Source: Rhodothermales bacterium (lineage in GTDB: Bacteria; Bacteroidota; Rhodothermia; Rhodothermales; JANQRZ01). Taken from it: DNA of 64,000 nucleotides. The stretch covers positions 1 through 64,000 of the forward strand of contig JBDUXZ010000031.1 of the NCBI GenBank assembly GCA_039944855.1, written 5' to 3'. Positions 25,096 through 35,165 of the stretch are shown one piece after another. Under the pieces are notes generated by a model. The model was not told where the DNA came from and ran no database searches. It saw nothing but the letters and a program-made list of their open reading frames with translations. The position numbers were made by a program, and so were the translations under genes. Within the stretch, counting starts at the first letter, position 1, and every line of letters starts with the position of its first letter.

Positions 25096-26109
25096 ATGAA
25101 GCTCATCATCCCGATGGCCGGGCGCGGCACCCGGCTCCGCCCGCACACCCACGTCACGCCCAAACCGCTCCTCCCCGTCCGCGGCACCTCGATGGTCGAG
25201 CGCATCTTGGACACGTTTGGGGACGTGCTCCCGCCGGGGCTCGACGAGGCCGTCTTCATCCTCGGCCCTGACTTCGGGCAGGAGGTCCGCGACCGGCTCA
25301 CCGAGATCTCCGAGCGCCACGGGCTCTCGGCCAGCTTCGGCGTGCAGGAGACCGCGCGCGGCACGGCCCACGCCGTCGCCCAGGCCGGCGACCGCCTCGA
25401 CGGTGAGTGCGTGATCGTCTTCGCCGACACGCTCTTTTACATGGATGAGAAGCCCAGCCTCGCCGACGCCGACGCTGTGATCTGGGTCAAGCACGTCGAC
25501 GATCCCCGCCGCTTCGGCGTGGTCGTGAAGAACGCGAACGACCACATCACGGACTTCGTCGAGAAGCCGTCGGAGCCGATCTCGAACGAGGCCATCATCG
25601 GGATCTACTACGTCAAGGACGGCGCTTCGCTCGGACGCGAGATCCAGTACCTGATGGATAACGACGTCACCGGCCACGGCGGCGAGTACCAACTCACCGA
25701 CGCGCTCGACCGGATGCTGAAGGCGGGCTCCGTCTTCAAGACGGCGAGCGTCTCCGAATGGCTCGACTGCGGGACGATCCCCGCGCTGAAGGAGACGACG
25801 AAGGTGATCCTCGACAAAGAGGAGACGGGGGAGAAGGAAGGGACGGTCGAGAACTGCGTCCTCATCGAGCCGGTCTACGTCGGGCCGGACGCGCACGTCA
25901 AAGACTCGGTCCTCGGGCCGTACGTCGCCGTCCACGGAGGGGCGGAGGTGACGAACTCCGTGCTCAAGAACACGATCGTATTCGCCGACGCCCGCGTCGC
26001 GGACTCGGCGCTCGACGACGCCGTCGTCGGCCACAGCGCGGAGGTGACGCGCTTCGCCGGCCCGCTCAACATCGGCGACCACGCAACGGCCGGGCCGGTG
26101 GAGGGGTAA
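25096..26109 (+). CDS. Sugar-phosphate nucleotidyltransferase
   Basis: The N-terminal domain (about 1-240) is a Rossmann-like nucleotidyltransferase: MKLIIPMAGRGTRLRPHT, TPKPLLPVRG, VIVFADTLFYMD, FVEKPSEPISNEAIIGIYY and a SEWLDCGT metal-binding segment. A C-terminal left-handed beta-helix part (about 255-337) contains hexapeptide turns such as IEPVYVGPDAHVKDSVLGPYV. This layout is shared by glucose-1-phosphate thymidylyl-, mannose-1-phosphate guanylyl- and GlcNAc-1-phosphate uridylyltransferase-like enzymes; the substrate cannot be set. No PMI domain. It is followed after 77 bases by mutS2. Confidence 0.85.
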   Translation: MKLIIPMAGRGTRLRPHTHVTPKPLLPVRGTSMVERILDTFGDVLPPGLDEAVFILGPDFGQEVRDRLTEISERHGLSASFGVQETARGTAHAVAQAGDRLDGECVIVFADTLFYMDEKPSLADADAVIWVKHVDDPRRFGVVVKNANDHITDFVEKPSEPISNEAIIGIYYVKDGASLGREIQYLMDNDVTGHGGEYQLTDALDRMLKAGSVFKTASVSEWLDCGTIPALKETTKVILDKEETGEKEGTVENCVLIEPVYVGPDAHVKDSVLGPYVAVHGGAEVTNSVLKNTIVFADARVADSALDDAVVGHSAEVTRFAGPLNIGDHATAGPVEG

Positions 26110-26186
26110 CAGGTTTGGCGTTCGGGGTTCGGAGTTGGCGGCGAACGAAGCCCTCACCTCGGACCCCATACCCAGCACCGCTTCCG

Positions 26187-28628
26187 ATGCAGCTCTTCCC
26201 CGCAGACGCAGAACACAAGCTCGGCTTCGACGCCATCCGGCGGCGGCTGGAGGGGCACGCCCTCAGCCCGCTCGGCCGGGAGCGGCTCGAAGCCATCCGG
26301 CCCTCCGCCGACCGCGCCCATGTCGAGCGCCTGCTCACGCGGACGGCCGAGCTCCAGCAGGCCCTCCGCGCCGACGACCCGATCCCGCTCGCGCCGCTCC
26401 CCGACGTCCGCGACGCGCTCCGCCGTGCCGGGCCGAAGGGCGCGTCGGTCGAGGCGGAGGACCTCGCCGACGTAGGCGCGGTGCTCGGGACGAGCCGGCG
26501 GGCACACGGCTATTTCAAGTCGCGCCGCGAGCGGTACCCTGAGGTCGCCGGGCTCGCGACGCAGATTGAGGTGCAGAAGGAACTGGAGGAGCACATCGGG
26601 CGGACGGTCGACGAGCGCGGGCAGGTCCGCGACGACGCCTCGCCGGAGCTGCGGCGGATCTCGCGCACGCTCGCCGAGCGGCAGAGCCGGCTCCGCAGCA
26701 CGCTCCTCGCCGCCCTCCGCGACGCGACCTCGCAGGGCTACGCGACCGAGGAGCAGCCGACGATCCGCAACGGCCGCGCCGTCATCCCCGTCCGCGCCGA
26801 GGCCAAGCGGAAGGTGCAGGGCTTCGTCCACGACGTGTCCGGCTCGGGGCAGACCGTCTACATCGAGCCCGCCGCCGTGCTCGACCTCAACAACGAAGTC
26901 CGCGAGCTAGAGCTCGAACGGGGCCGCGAGATCCGGCGGATCTTGCAGGAGGTCACCGGCCACGTCCGCTCGCGCCTCCCCGCGATCCGCGCCGCGCTCG
27001 ACGTGCTCGGGCGGATCGATGCGCTGCAGGCCCGCGCCCGGCTCGCGAACGAGCTCGACGCACTCGTGCCGGAGCTAAATGACGAGGGGCGCATCGGCAT
27101 CGTGCGCGGTCGGAACCCCGTCCTCGCGCTCCACTTCCGCCGCACGGCCGATGCGGACGAAGGCGCATCGGAGGCGCCGCGCTCCGTCGTCCCGCTCGAC
27201 CTCGAACTCAGCGATGCGCAGCGGACCCTCGTCATCACCGGGCCGAACGCGGGCGGGAAGTCCGTCGCGATGAAGACCGTCGGCGTGCTCGCCCTCATGG
27301 TGGCGTGCGGGCTGCCGGTCCCCGCCGCGCCCGGCACGTCGTTCGGCCTCTTCGAGCGGCTCTTCGTCGACATCGGCGATCAGCAGAGCATCGAGCAGGA
27401 CCTCTCGACGTTCACCTCCCACCTCGGCAACCTCCGCCGGATGCTCGCCGACGCCGACGACCGCACGCTCGTGCTCATCGACGAGGCGGGCACGGGCACC
27501 GATCCGGCCGAGGGCGGCGCGCTCGCGCAGTCCGTCCTCGAAACGCTCACCGCGCGCGGCGCCCGCACCGTCGCCACGACGCACCACGGCACACTGAAGG
27601 CCTTCGCCCACAACACCGACGGCGTGGAGAACGGCTCGATGCAGTTCGACCAGGCCACGCTCTCGCCGACGTACCGTTTTCAGGAGGGCATCCCCGGCTC
27701 GTCGTACGCCTTCGAGATCGCGGGCCGCGTCGGGCTCGACGGCGCCGTGCTCGACCGGGCGCGGGCGCTCGTCGGCGAAGGGAAGACGGCGCTCGAAGAC
27801 CTCATCGCGACATTCGAGGCGCAGTCGCAGGCACTTGAGGCCGAACTCGAACAGGCGCGCGACGAGGCGCAGCGGGCGAAGCGCGCGCGAAAGGAATACG
27901 AGGACCGTGCGGGCTCGCTCAAGAGCCGGAAGAGCGAGATCGTCGAGCAGGCACTCGAAGAGGCGGAGCGGATCGTCGGCGAGGCGAATGCGCGCGTGGA
28001 GCGGACGATCCGCGAGATCAAAGAGGCGCAGGCGGCGACGGACGAGACGCGCGCGGCGCGCGAGCAGCTCGAAGGGTTCAAGCAGCAGGTCGAGCGGAAG
28101 AAGCAGCGGAAGGTGCGGCGCACGCCGAAGCCGAAGCCCGACGCGGTGAAGGTGGACGGCGGCCCGATTCGCGTCGGCGATCAGGTCCGCCTCGACGACG
28201 GGCAGACGACGGGCGAGGTGCTGGAGATCGACGAGAAGGAAGCGGTCGTCGCCCTCGGGCAGATGAAGGTCCGCGCGAAGCTGAAGCGGCTGACGAAGGT
28301 CGGCGGGAAGCGGAAGCAGCGCGTCGAGGTCCGCGCCCCGCGCGGCGAGCGGGCGGGCGGGCACACGTCGATGCCCGCGCTCGACGCGCAGCGCCGCGTC
28401 GACGTCCGGGGGCAGCGCGTCGAGGAGGCGATCCCCGTCGTGATGCGGCTCGTCGATGGGGCGACGATGGCGGGGCTGCAGATGGTGGAGGTGCTGCACG
28501 GCACGGGCACCGGCGCACTCCGCGCCGCCATCCGCGAGTACCTCGACACGCGGACCGAAGTGAGCCGGTTCGGCGATGCGCCGTGGGAGGAGGGCGGGCC
28601 GGGCGTGACCGTGGTCTCGCTCCGCTGA
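26187..28628 (+). CDS. mutS2: Endonuclease MutS2
   Basis: MutS2 suppresses recombination and in some bacteria rescues stalled ribosomes. The 813-residue protein has the N-terminal lever region, Walker A GPNAGGKS near residue 351, DEAGTGTDPAEGGALAQ with Walker B, TTHHGTLK, a charged coiled coil (about 535-650) and a C-terminal Smr nuclease domain with DVRGQR and HGTGTGALR. It lacks the mismatch-binding domain, as expected. I chose the ATG at 26187 (MQLFPADAEHKLGFD), the family's normal start. No partner gene is adjacent. Confidence 0.95.
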   Translation: MQLFPADAEHKLGFDAIRRRLEGHALSPLGRERLEAIRPSADRAHVERLLTRTAELQQALRADDPIPLAPLPDVRDALRRAGPKGASVEAEDLADVGAVLGTSRRAHGYFKSRRERYPEVAGLATQIEVQKELEEHIGRTVDERGQVRDDASPELRRISRTLAERQSRLRSTLLAALRDATSQGYATEEQPTIRNGRAVIPVRAEAKRKVQGFVHDVSGSGQTVYIEPAAVLDLNNEVRELELERGREIRRILQEVTGHVRSRLPAIRAALDVLGRIDALQARARLANELDALVPELNDEGRIGIVRGRNPVLALHFRRTADADEGASEAPRSVVPLDLELSDAQRTLVITGPNAGGKSVAMKTVGVLALMVACGLPVPAAPGTSFGLFERLFVDIGDQQSIEQDLSTFTSHLGNLRRMLADADDRTLVLIDEAGTGTDPAEGGALAQSVLETLTARGARTVATTHHGTLKAFAHNTDGVENGSMQFDQATLSPTYRFQEGIPGSSYAFEIAGRVGLDGAVLDRARALVGEGKTALEDLIATFEAQSQALEAELEQARDEAQRAKRARKEYEDRAGSLKSRKSEIVEQALEEAERIVGEANARVERTIREIKEAQAATDETRAAREQLEGFKQQVERKKQRKVRRTPKPKPDAVKVDGGPIRVGDQVRLDDGQTTGEVLEIDEKEAVVALGQMKVRAKLKRLTKVGGKRKQRVEVRAPRGERAGGHTSMPALDAQRRVDVRGQRVEEAIPVVMRLVDGATMAGLQMVEVLHGTGTGALRAAIREYLDTRTEVSRFGDAPWEEGGPGVTVVSLR

Positions 28629-28807
28629 CCGAGCGCGATGGCCGCGCATCGGCGTCCGTGTGACGACAGAGTGGGGAGACAGCGGTGTAGCAAATCGAGG
28701 AGGGGGCGTCGCCGCTGGTAGGCTCCCGGTCAGCCCGCCGCGCCGCGTTGTGGGCGATACGCCGTGCCGGGCCGATTCGGGAGGGGTTGGACTATTTTTT
28801 GCCGGGC

Positions 28808-28837
28808 TTGGGCCAGCCCGCGCCCGGAGCTATTTCC
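28808..28837 (+). promoter_or_regulatory. Promoter candidate for the DUF4783 gene
   Basis: TTG, a 20-base spacer and TATTTCC fit the -33/-7 pattern weakly. A second -7-like TATATTG lies at 28849-28855, 37 bases before the ATG, without a matching upstream box. Confidence 0.3.
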
Positions 28838-28891
28838 GCTGCGTCCTCTATATTGCAGCACCTCGGCACGGCGCGCGCGCACCATCCTCCT

Positions 28892-29353
28892 ATGCGAATC
28901 TTTTCTTCTGCTGTGCTTGCCCTCGTGTTGACGCTGGCCTCGCTCGTCGGCTCGCCGCTGCCGGTCCCCCTCTCCGGGATCGCGTATGCGCAGGCGGCGG
29001 CCCCCGATTCGACGACGCTCGTCCGCGTCGAGCGCGCCTTCCGCTCGGGCGACGTCGAGAACCTGCTCGACGGATCGGCGGACCGGCTCGACGTGATCAT
29101 CTTCGGCAAGGGGGCGTCGTATAGCCGCGCGCAGGCGGCGCTCGTGCTCTCCGACTTCTTCCGCCGCAACCCGCCGGGCCGCGTGAGCTTCGAGCAGGAA
29201 GTGCTCGCCGAGGACCGCCGCTCGATGATCGGGCAGTACTGGGTGGCGAACGGCGACGGCGATCCCGTCTCCGTTTTCGTCCGGCTGCGGGCACGGGGTC
29301 CGCGCTGGCAGCTCCGCTCCATCCGCATCGAGCACGCCGGCGGGCGCCGCTAG
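28892..29353 (+). CDS. DUF4783 domain protein, secreted
   Basis: The 153-residue protein has a signal peptide ending SGIAYAQ and then a small alpha/beta domain: LVRVERAFRSGDVENLLDGSADRLDVIIFGKGASYSRAQAALVLSDFFRRNPPG, ending LRSIRIE. This matches DUF4783, an NTF2-like family found in Bacteroidota, and is part of the taxonomic evidence. The function is unknown. The next gene, the histidine kinase, starts 63 bases later. Confidence 0.75.
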   Translation: MRIFSSAVLALVLTLASLVGSPLPVPLSGIAYAQAAAPDSTTLVRVERAFRSGDVENLLDGSADRLDVIIFGKGASYSRAQAALVLSDFFRRNPPGRVSFEQEVLAEDRRSMIGQYWVANGDGDPVSVFVRLRARGPRWQLRSIRIEHAGGRR

Positions 29354-29416
29354 CGCGGAGCGGAGTCGGCGTATTTTCTCGGCCCCCGTCGCGTCCCCGA
29401 GATCCCGGCTGCAGGT

Positions 29417-32400
29417 ATGAAGCGAACTAGCGTGCGGTACGTCGCCGTCGCGGCCTTTCTGATGGCATTGCTGGGGGGGACGTACGCGGCGCAGGCGTGG
29501 CGGCTGGCCCGGATCGCGGCACAGGGCGAGGCCGCTCAGCAGGCCGCCGCGGCGCGGGCCGTGCGCGTGGTGGAGCGCGAAGTGGAGCGGCTGGAGGCGG
29601 ACCTGATGCAGCGGGCCGAGGCCCTCGCCCGGCTCCCGACGGTGCGGGCTGCGCTCCAGGACTCGTCGGCGCGCGGCGAGGCGGTGCGGCTGTTCTCCGA
29701 GCTGGCCCTGCCCGAAGGCGTCGCGGCCGAGCTGTACACGCCGACGCCGGAGCTCGTCGCGTGGAAGGGACCGAGCCTGCCGTTCGGCCCGGCTACGCGC
29801 GCGACGCGCTTCCTCTCGACGCCACAGACGTCGGCGGTGAGCGACGGGGCGCTGCGGCAGGCGATTGTCGTGTGGCTGCCCGTGCGCGAAGGGCGGCGCG
29901 TGACCGGCGCCGTCCGCGTGCTCCGCCTCGTCGAGACCCGCGTCCCTGTGCGAAACCAGTACCTCCGCGACTTCGACCTCGCCGAGCAGTGGCAGGCGCA
30001 GGCCGGCATCCCCATCGACGTCGCTTTCGGCGCGGCCTCCGGGGCGGCGGCAGACAGCGCGATGCACCTCGTGAGCGGACGCGACGGGACCGTCGTTGCC
30101 CGCGTCACTGTCTCCGCTCCACCGTTGGCGGCGCTGGAGGAGGACGTGCGCCGGGAGATGGGCGACGTGGCCGCCTTCTGGGCCGTGCTGCTCGCTGGAT
30201 GGGTTATGGCCGGGCTGTGGATGCTGAGCGAGCGGGCCCTGCCGCAGCCGATGCGGCGCATGGAAGACGAGGCGCCGCCGAGGTGGGGCCTCGCGACGCT
30301 CTCCTTCGCCGGTGCCTCCGCGGCGTGGTGGGGGCTCCGTTACGCGCTGCTGGCCCTCGGCATCCCCGCGCGGTGGTTTGCCGGCTCCGGCGCGCTCGTG
30401 GGCGGCGCCAGCGAAGTGCCGCTCTTCGACCCGGTGTACCTCGCCTCCGGGTTCGGCGGCGGCGTGCTCGGGTCGGCCGGTGAGCTGATCGTCACGGCCG
30501 TGTTCGCCGTCGTTTTCGGCGTCGCGTGGCTCCGGTTCGCGTTGTGCGCGCTCCGCCACGTGCGAAGCGCCGAGCGAGCCGATCCCGAGACGCCGGCCGA
30601 TCCCGAAGAGCGGCGCTCGGCCGTGCGGTGGGCGGCCGAGGCGTTCGTCGCCGCGTGCGTCGGCGCGGCCGTGGCCGGCGTCACGGCCCTCCTCATCCGC
30701 CGGGGCACGCTCGATGCGACGCTGCCCTATTTCGACCGCACGGACGCATTCCCGTCGGCGCTCGTGATGCTCGTCTTCGGGTCGTTCCTCCTCCTCGTCC
30801 TCACGGCGATGCTCGTGCTCACGGGGCTCGGCGTGCTCGTGCGCGTGCGGGATCGGCGGTGGTTCCTCGGCGGGGCGGCGACCGTGACCGTCGTGCTCGC
30901 GGCGACGTACGCGCTGACGGATCTCGGCCTCGGGCTCCCGTGGCCGGTGGCGGCGGCGTTCTTCGCCGTCGGCGGCGGGGCGGCGTGGTGGATGGAGCGC
31001 GGGCCCGATGCGTGGGCCGGGCCGCTGACCCTGCGCGGAACCCTCCTCGCCGTGCTCGTCCTCGCCGCGCTGACGTACCCCATCGCCTACGATGCGGCGC
31101 AGGACAAGCAGGCCGCCCGCATCGTCGACGCCGCGGAGGAGTTCGCCGACGGCGAGGACGCCCGCGTCGCGTTCGCCCTCGAGGGCGTCCTCCTCGACGC
31201 CCGCGCCTCCGACGCCGTGCACGAAGCGCTCGCGAGCCGCCGTTCCCGGTCTGCCCGGACGCGGGCCGGCGCGGTCGTCTTCGACTCGCTCGCGACGGAC
31301 CTCGTGACGGGCTCGCTGCTGGCCGCGCTCGCCGACTACACCGTGGCGCTCACCGTCCTCGGCCCGGCCAGCGACACCCTCGGGGTCTACCGCGAGCTGC
31401 CGCCGCCCGGCGACCCCGATTTCTTCGGCGCGCTCGGCGCCGCCGACCCGCTCTCGTTCAATGCACTCCGTCGCCGGTACGCGGCGGACACGGCGCCGGG
31501 CTTCGTCGTCGAGCGCGCGTCGGCGCCGGAAGGGCGGGGGAAGTACCGCTACGCCGGCATCGGCCCGATCCGGCGCGAGGACGATGGAGCGATCCTCGGG
31601 TGGGTCACGGCGCAGGCCGAGCCCAAGCCCGCCCGCTACGTCTCGGAGACGCCGTTCCCGCGCGTGCTCGTCCCGGCCGGCCTCACGAACGTCGTCGAGA
31701 GCGACCTCGCGTTCGCCGAGTTCCGCGACGGCGTGCTCGTCCGCGCCCGCGGCGATGACTACGGCCGGTTCCGGCTCCCCGCCGAGGTTCGCCGCGCGCT
31801 CGGCGAGCGCGACGTGGTGTGGCGGCGCGAGCAGGTCGGGCCCGAGCCCGTCCGCGTGTACTACCGCCGCATCGTGGAGGCCGACGGGCGCGAGCGCGTG
31901 ATCTCGGTGCGCGAGCCTGGCGTCATCGTGTTCGACCACCTCTACTTCTACCTCCGGCTGCTGCTGCCCGCGCTCGTACTCGGGCTCGTAGCCTATGCCC
32001 TCGGCGTGGTGGCGCGGCGGCGCGCGGGCGTGCTCCTCCGCCGGAGTCGCCTGCGCGACCGCGTCCTCAACCGGTTTCTCGTGGTCGGCGTGGCGTCGGT
32101 CGTGCTGACGGGGCTCGTCGGGCAGCAGGTCGTCGTCGTGCAGAACCGGCAGTCGGTGCAGGAGCAGCTCAAGCGGCGGCTCGCCCGCGTCGAGGCCGAG
32201 CTCTTCGCCGAGGCCACGGCGCGCACGGGCGGCAGCGTCCCGCTCTACCAGCTCATCGACCGCGCCCGGCCCGACCTCGTCGGCCCCCGGCTCGGGCTCG
32301 ACGTCAACCTCTACCGCGGGGCCGACCTCATCGCGTCGAGCCGGAGCCAGCTCGTCCGCCAGCAGCTCATCGACCGCCGCCTCCCGGCCGACGTCTACGA

Positions 32401-33556
32401 GGCGCTCTACGTCCGCGGCGAGCGCTACGCCTTCACCGAGGAGCGGATCGGGACGTTCGCGTACACGACGGGCTACGAGGCCCTGCCCGACGCGACGGGG
32501 CGGCCCGGCGCCGTCATCGCGATCCCGACGCTGCCGGAGCAGACGGCGATCGAGGCCGATCAGGCGCGGATGATCGCCTACCTCTTCGGCGTGCTCCTCC
32601 TCCTCCTCGTCGGCATCTTCCTCATCACGACGCTCCTCGCGAACCGGCTAACGCGGCCGTTCCGTCGGCTCCGCGCGGGGCTCCTCGCCGTCGGCGCAGG
32701 GGAGGAGCTGGCTGAGCCGATTCCCGTGGAGTCGTCGGACGAGGTGGGCGAGCTGATCGAGACGTTCAACGCGATGCGGTACCAGTTGGAGGAGAGCCGG
32801 CGGAAGCTGGCGCAGCAGGAGCGCGAACTCGCGTGGCGCGAGATGGCGCGGCAGGTGGCCCACGAGATCAAGAACCCGCTGACGCCGATGAAGCTCTCGG
32901 TCCAGCACCTCCGCCGCGCCCACCGCGCCGAGCCCGAGGCGACCGGCGACGGCGAGCCCGGCCGCTTCAGCGCGCTCCTCGACCGCATCACCGGCACGCT
33001 CATCGAGCAGATCGACGCGCTCACGCGGATCGCGAACGAGTTCTCCTCCTTCGCCCGCCTCCCCAGCCGCCACCTCGAACGGCTCGACCTCAACGCCGTC
33101 ATCCGCGAGGCCGCCGCGCTGATCGGCGAGGAGGAGCACGCCCGCATCGCGCTCGCGCTCTCCGACGACCCGCTCCCCGTCACAGCCGACCGCGAGGAGC
33201 TGCGGCGGGTCTACATCAACCTGTTCAAGAACGCGCTCCAGGCCATGCCCGAGGACGAGCACGGCACCGTCACCGTCCGCAGCGAGCAGCGCGAGGGCTC
33301 GGCCTTCAGCGCCGTCCGCGACCCCGGCACCGGCATCCCCGAGGAGGCCCGCGCCAAGGTCTTCCAGCCCAACTTCTCGACAAAGACGAGCGGGATGGGC
33401 CTCGGCCTCGCCATCACCAGAAAGGCCGTCGAGGACCTCCACGGCGAGATCCACTTCGAGACGGCCGTCGGCGTCGGAACGACGTTCTTCGTCCGGCTCC
33501 CGCTCGCGGACGAGGGCGACCGGGACGAGGGCGCGGCGGAGGAAGGGGAGGAGTGA
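29417..33556 (+). CDS. Giant NtrY-like sensor histidine kinase
   Basis: The 1379-residue protein has a very large N-terminal part with roughly ten hydrophobic segments spread over about residues 8-860 and two extracytoplasmic domains, followed by a final pair of membrane segments (about 895 and 1055), a HAMP linker (TRPFRRLRAGLLAVGAGE), a phosphoacceptor helix with H1149 in VAHEIKNPLTPMKLSVQHL, an N-box with N1272 (NLFKNALQAM), DPGTGIP and GMGLGLAI ATP-binding boxes. The catalytic part is NtrY-like. No response regulator gene is adjacent. The usual kinase is 500-750 residues, so the membrane part is unusually large. A TATTTTC box lies 39 bases upstream. Confidence 0.88.
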   Translation: MKRTSVRYVAVAAFLMALLGGTYAAQAWRLARIAAQGEAAQQAAAARAVRVVEREVERLEADLMQRAEALARLPTVRAALQDSSARGEAVRLFSELALPEGVAAELYTPTPELVAWKGPSLPFGPATRATRFLSTPQTSAVSDGALRQAIVVWLPVREGRRVTGAVRVLRLVETRVPVRNQYLRDFDLAEQWQAQAGIPIDVAFGAASGAAADSAMHLVSGRDGTVVARVTVSAPPLAALEEDVRREMGDVAAFWAVLLAGWVMAGLWMLSERALPQPMRRMEDEAPPRWGLATLSFAGASAAWWGLRYALLALGIPARWFAGSGALVGGASEVPLFDPVYLASGFGGGVLGSAGELIVTAVFAVVFGVAWLRFALCALRHVRSAERADPETPADPEERRSAVRWAAEAFVAACVGAAVAGVTALLIRRGTLDATLPYFDRTDAFPSALVMLVFGSFLLLVLTAMLVLTGLGVLVRVRDRRWFLGGAATVTVVLAATYALTDLGLGLPWPVAAAFFAVGGGAAWWMERGPDAWAGPLTLRGTLLAVLVLAALTYPIAYDAAQDKQAARIVDAAEEFADGEDARVAFALEGVLLDARASDAVHEALASRRSRSARTRAGAVVFDSLATDLVTGSLLAALADYTVALTVLGPASDTLGVYRELPPPGDPDFFGALGAADPLSFNALRRRYAADTAPGFVVERASAPEGRGKYRYAGIGPIRREDDGAILGWVTAQAEPKPARYVSETPFPRVLVPAGLTNVVESDLAFAEFRDGVLVRARGDDYGRFRLPAEVRRALGERDVVWRREQVGPEPVRVYYRRIVEADGRERVISVREPGVIVFDHLYFYLRLLLPALVLGLVAYALGVVARRRAGVLLRRSRLRDRVLNRFLVVGVASVVLTGLVGQQVVVVQNRQSVQEQLKRRLARVEAELFAEATARTGGSVPLYQLIDRARPDLVGPRLGLDVNLYRGADLIASSRSQLVRQQLIDRRLPADVYEALYVRGERYAFTEERIGTFAYTTGYEALPDATGRPGAVIAIPTLPEQTAIEADQARMIAYLFGVLLLLLVGIFLITTLLANRLTRPFRRLRAGLLAVGAGEELAEPIPVESSDEVGELIETFNAMRYQLEESRRKLAQQERELAWREMARQVAHEIKNPLTPMKLSVQHLRRAHRAEPEATGDGEPGRFSALLDRITGTLIEQIDALTRIANEFSSFARLPSRHLERLDLNAVIREAAALIGEEEHARIALALSDDPLPVTADREELRRVYINLFKNALQAMPEDEHGTVTVRSEQREGSAFSAVRDPGTGIPEEARAKVFQPNFSTKTSGMGLGLAITRKAVEDLHGEIHFETAVGVGTTFFVRLPLADEGDRDEGAAEEGEE

Positions 33557-33602
33557 CGCCGCAGTGAATTATCGCGCGCGCCATTGCCGCCGCGGCGTTG
33601 CC

Positions 33603-33633
33603 TTGCTGCGCGCGCGACGCCCGGCGTAGCTTG
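33603..33633 (+). promoter_or_regulatory. Bacteroidota-type promoter candidate for trkA
   Basis: TTG, a 21-base spacer and TAGCTTG fit the -33/-7 pattern; the -7 box lies 35 bases before the trkA ATG. Confidence 0.45.
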
Positions 33634-33667
33634 CCGACTTCCACTTTCGCCACCCACTCGCTACACC

Positions 33668-35050
33668 ATGCGCGCCATCGTCATCGGGGCCGGAGACGTC
33701 GGGTACGACGTGGCCCGGATGCTCTCGCTCCAGCGCCACGACGTCACCGTCATCGACACGGACCTCGACCGGATCAACCAGATCCGCGACTCCCTCGACG
33801 TCCTCGCCATCCGGGGTAGTGGGACCTCGATTCGGACCTTGACAGAAGCCCGCATCCTCGACGCCGACCTCCTCGTGGCCGTCACGGATGTGGACGAGGT
33901 CAACCTCGTTGCCTCGATGCTGGCCGAGCGCGTCGGGAAGGAGACCGTCACGATCGCCCGCGTCCGCAGCGAGGAGTTCGCCGGGGACGACGCCGTGTTC
34001 TCCATCAAGGACTTCGGGCTCGACCTCATCATCCACCCCGAGGAGAGCACCGCCGCCGAGGCCGTCGCCCTCCTCCGCCGCGCCTCCGCCACCGACATCA
34101 TCGAGTTCGCCGACGGGCGCGTGCAGCTCGTCGGCATCCGGATGGACCGCGACGCGCCGGTCCTCGGGCGGACGTTGCAGGAGGTGGCCGCGGCCAACGA
34201 CCACCTCACCTTCCGCATCGCCGGCATCGCGCGCGGCGCGCGCACGATCATCCCGCGCGGCGACGAGCGCATCCAGAAAGACGACCAGGTCTTCGTCCTC
34301 GTCGAGACCGGGCAGGTGCCCCAGGTGATCCACGTCCTCGGCAAGAGCGGGGCGCGGCTGGAGCACGTGATGATCCTCGGCGGGAGCAAAGTCGCCGCCC
34401 GCATCGCGGCCCGGCTGTGCGAGCGGAAGAAGCAGCACGGCCGGATGCGGATCAAGCTCATCGAGCCCGACCGCGCCACCGCCGAGCGCCTCGCCGAAGA
34501 GTTGGAGGGCGCCCTCGTGATCCACGGCGACCCGGCCGACATGGACTTGCTCGTGGTCGAAGGCGTCGGCGACATGGACGCATTCGTGGCCGTGACGAAC
34601 GACGAGGAGTCGAACCTCGTGAGCTGCCTCATGGCGAAGCACCTCGGCGTGAAGAAGACGGTCGCGATGCTCTCGAAGAGCGCGTACATCCCGATCTCGC
34701 AGTCGATCGGGCTCGACGCCGCCGTGAGCCAGAAGCTCGCCATCAGCCGCGAGGTGCTCCGCTTCCTCCGTGGCAAGCACGTCACGAGCGTCGCCACCGT
34801 CCTCGGGCTCGACGCGGAAATCCTCGAACTCGAAGCCGATCTCGACTCCCCCATCACGCGCGCGCCGCTCATGAAGCAGAAGCTGCCGAAGGGCATCCTC
34901 GTCGCCGCCGTCGTGAGCGGAGGGCGTGGCAGCGTGGAGATCGCAACGGGCACGACGCACGTGCAGCCCGGCGACCACGTCATCGTGTTCGCGACGCCGG
35001 ACCGCGTGGGCGAGGTCGAGGGCTACTTCGGCGTCGGGGTGAAGGCGTAG
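33668..35050 (+). CDS. trkA: Trk potassium uptake regulatory subunit TrkA
   Basis: The 460-residue cytoplasmic subunit gates the TrkH channel in response to nucleotide. It has two tandem RCK units, each a Rossmann NAD-binding domain (MRAIVIGAGDVGYDVARML near 1 and VMILGGSKVAARIAARL near 235) followed by a TrkA-C ligand-binding domain. I chose the ATG at 33668, after a clear promoter candidate. It is followed by trkH across 115 bases that hold a long inverted repeat, so the two genes may or may not share a transcript. Confidence 0.94.
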   Translation: MRAIVIGAGDVGYDVARMLSLQRHDVTVIDTDLDRINQIRDSLDVLAIRGSGTSIRTLTEARILDADLLVAVTDVDEVNLVASMLAERVGKETVTIARVRSEEFAGDDAVFSIKDFGLDLIIHPEESTAAEAVALLRRASATDIIEFADGRVQLVGIRMDRDAPVLGRTLQEVAAANDHLTFRIAGIARGARTIIPRGDERIQKDDQVFVLVETGQVPQVIHVLGKSGARLEHVMILGGSKVAARIAARLCERKKQHGRMRIKLIEPDRATAERLAEELEGALVIHGDPADMDLLVVEGVGDMDAFVAVTNDEESNLVSCLMAKHLGVKKTVAMLSKSAYIPISQSIGLDAAVSQKLAISREVLRFLRGKHVTSVATVLGLDAEILELEADLDSPITRAPLMKQKLPKGILVAAVVSGGRGSVEIATGTTHVQPGDHVIVFATPDRVGEVEGYFGVGVKA

Positions 35051-35150
35051 TGGTTCGTGGATGGTGGTCAGTGGATGATGGTTCGTAGGAGGAGATCGAA
35101 CCCTTCGCTGAAGCCCCTTCTCACTACCGACCACTGACCACGAACCACTA
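35049..35150. repeat. Long inverted repeat in the trkA-trkH gap
   Basis: The right arm 35131-35150 is the exact inverse of TAGTGGTTCGTGG plus TCAGTGG; the left arm has the same sequence with seven extra bases between the two parts. The words GGTTCGT and GTGGATG recur inside the left arm. The trkA stop codon TAG is the first triplet of the left arm. Confidence 0.65.
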
Positions 35151-35165
35151 ACAACCAACCCACCG

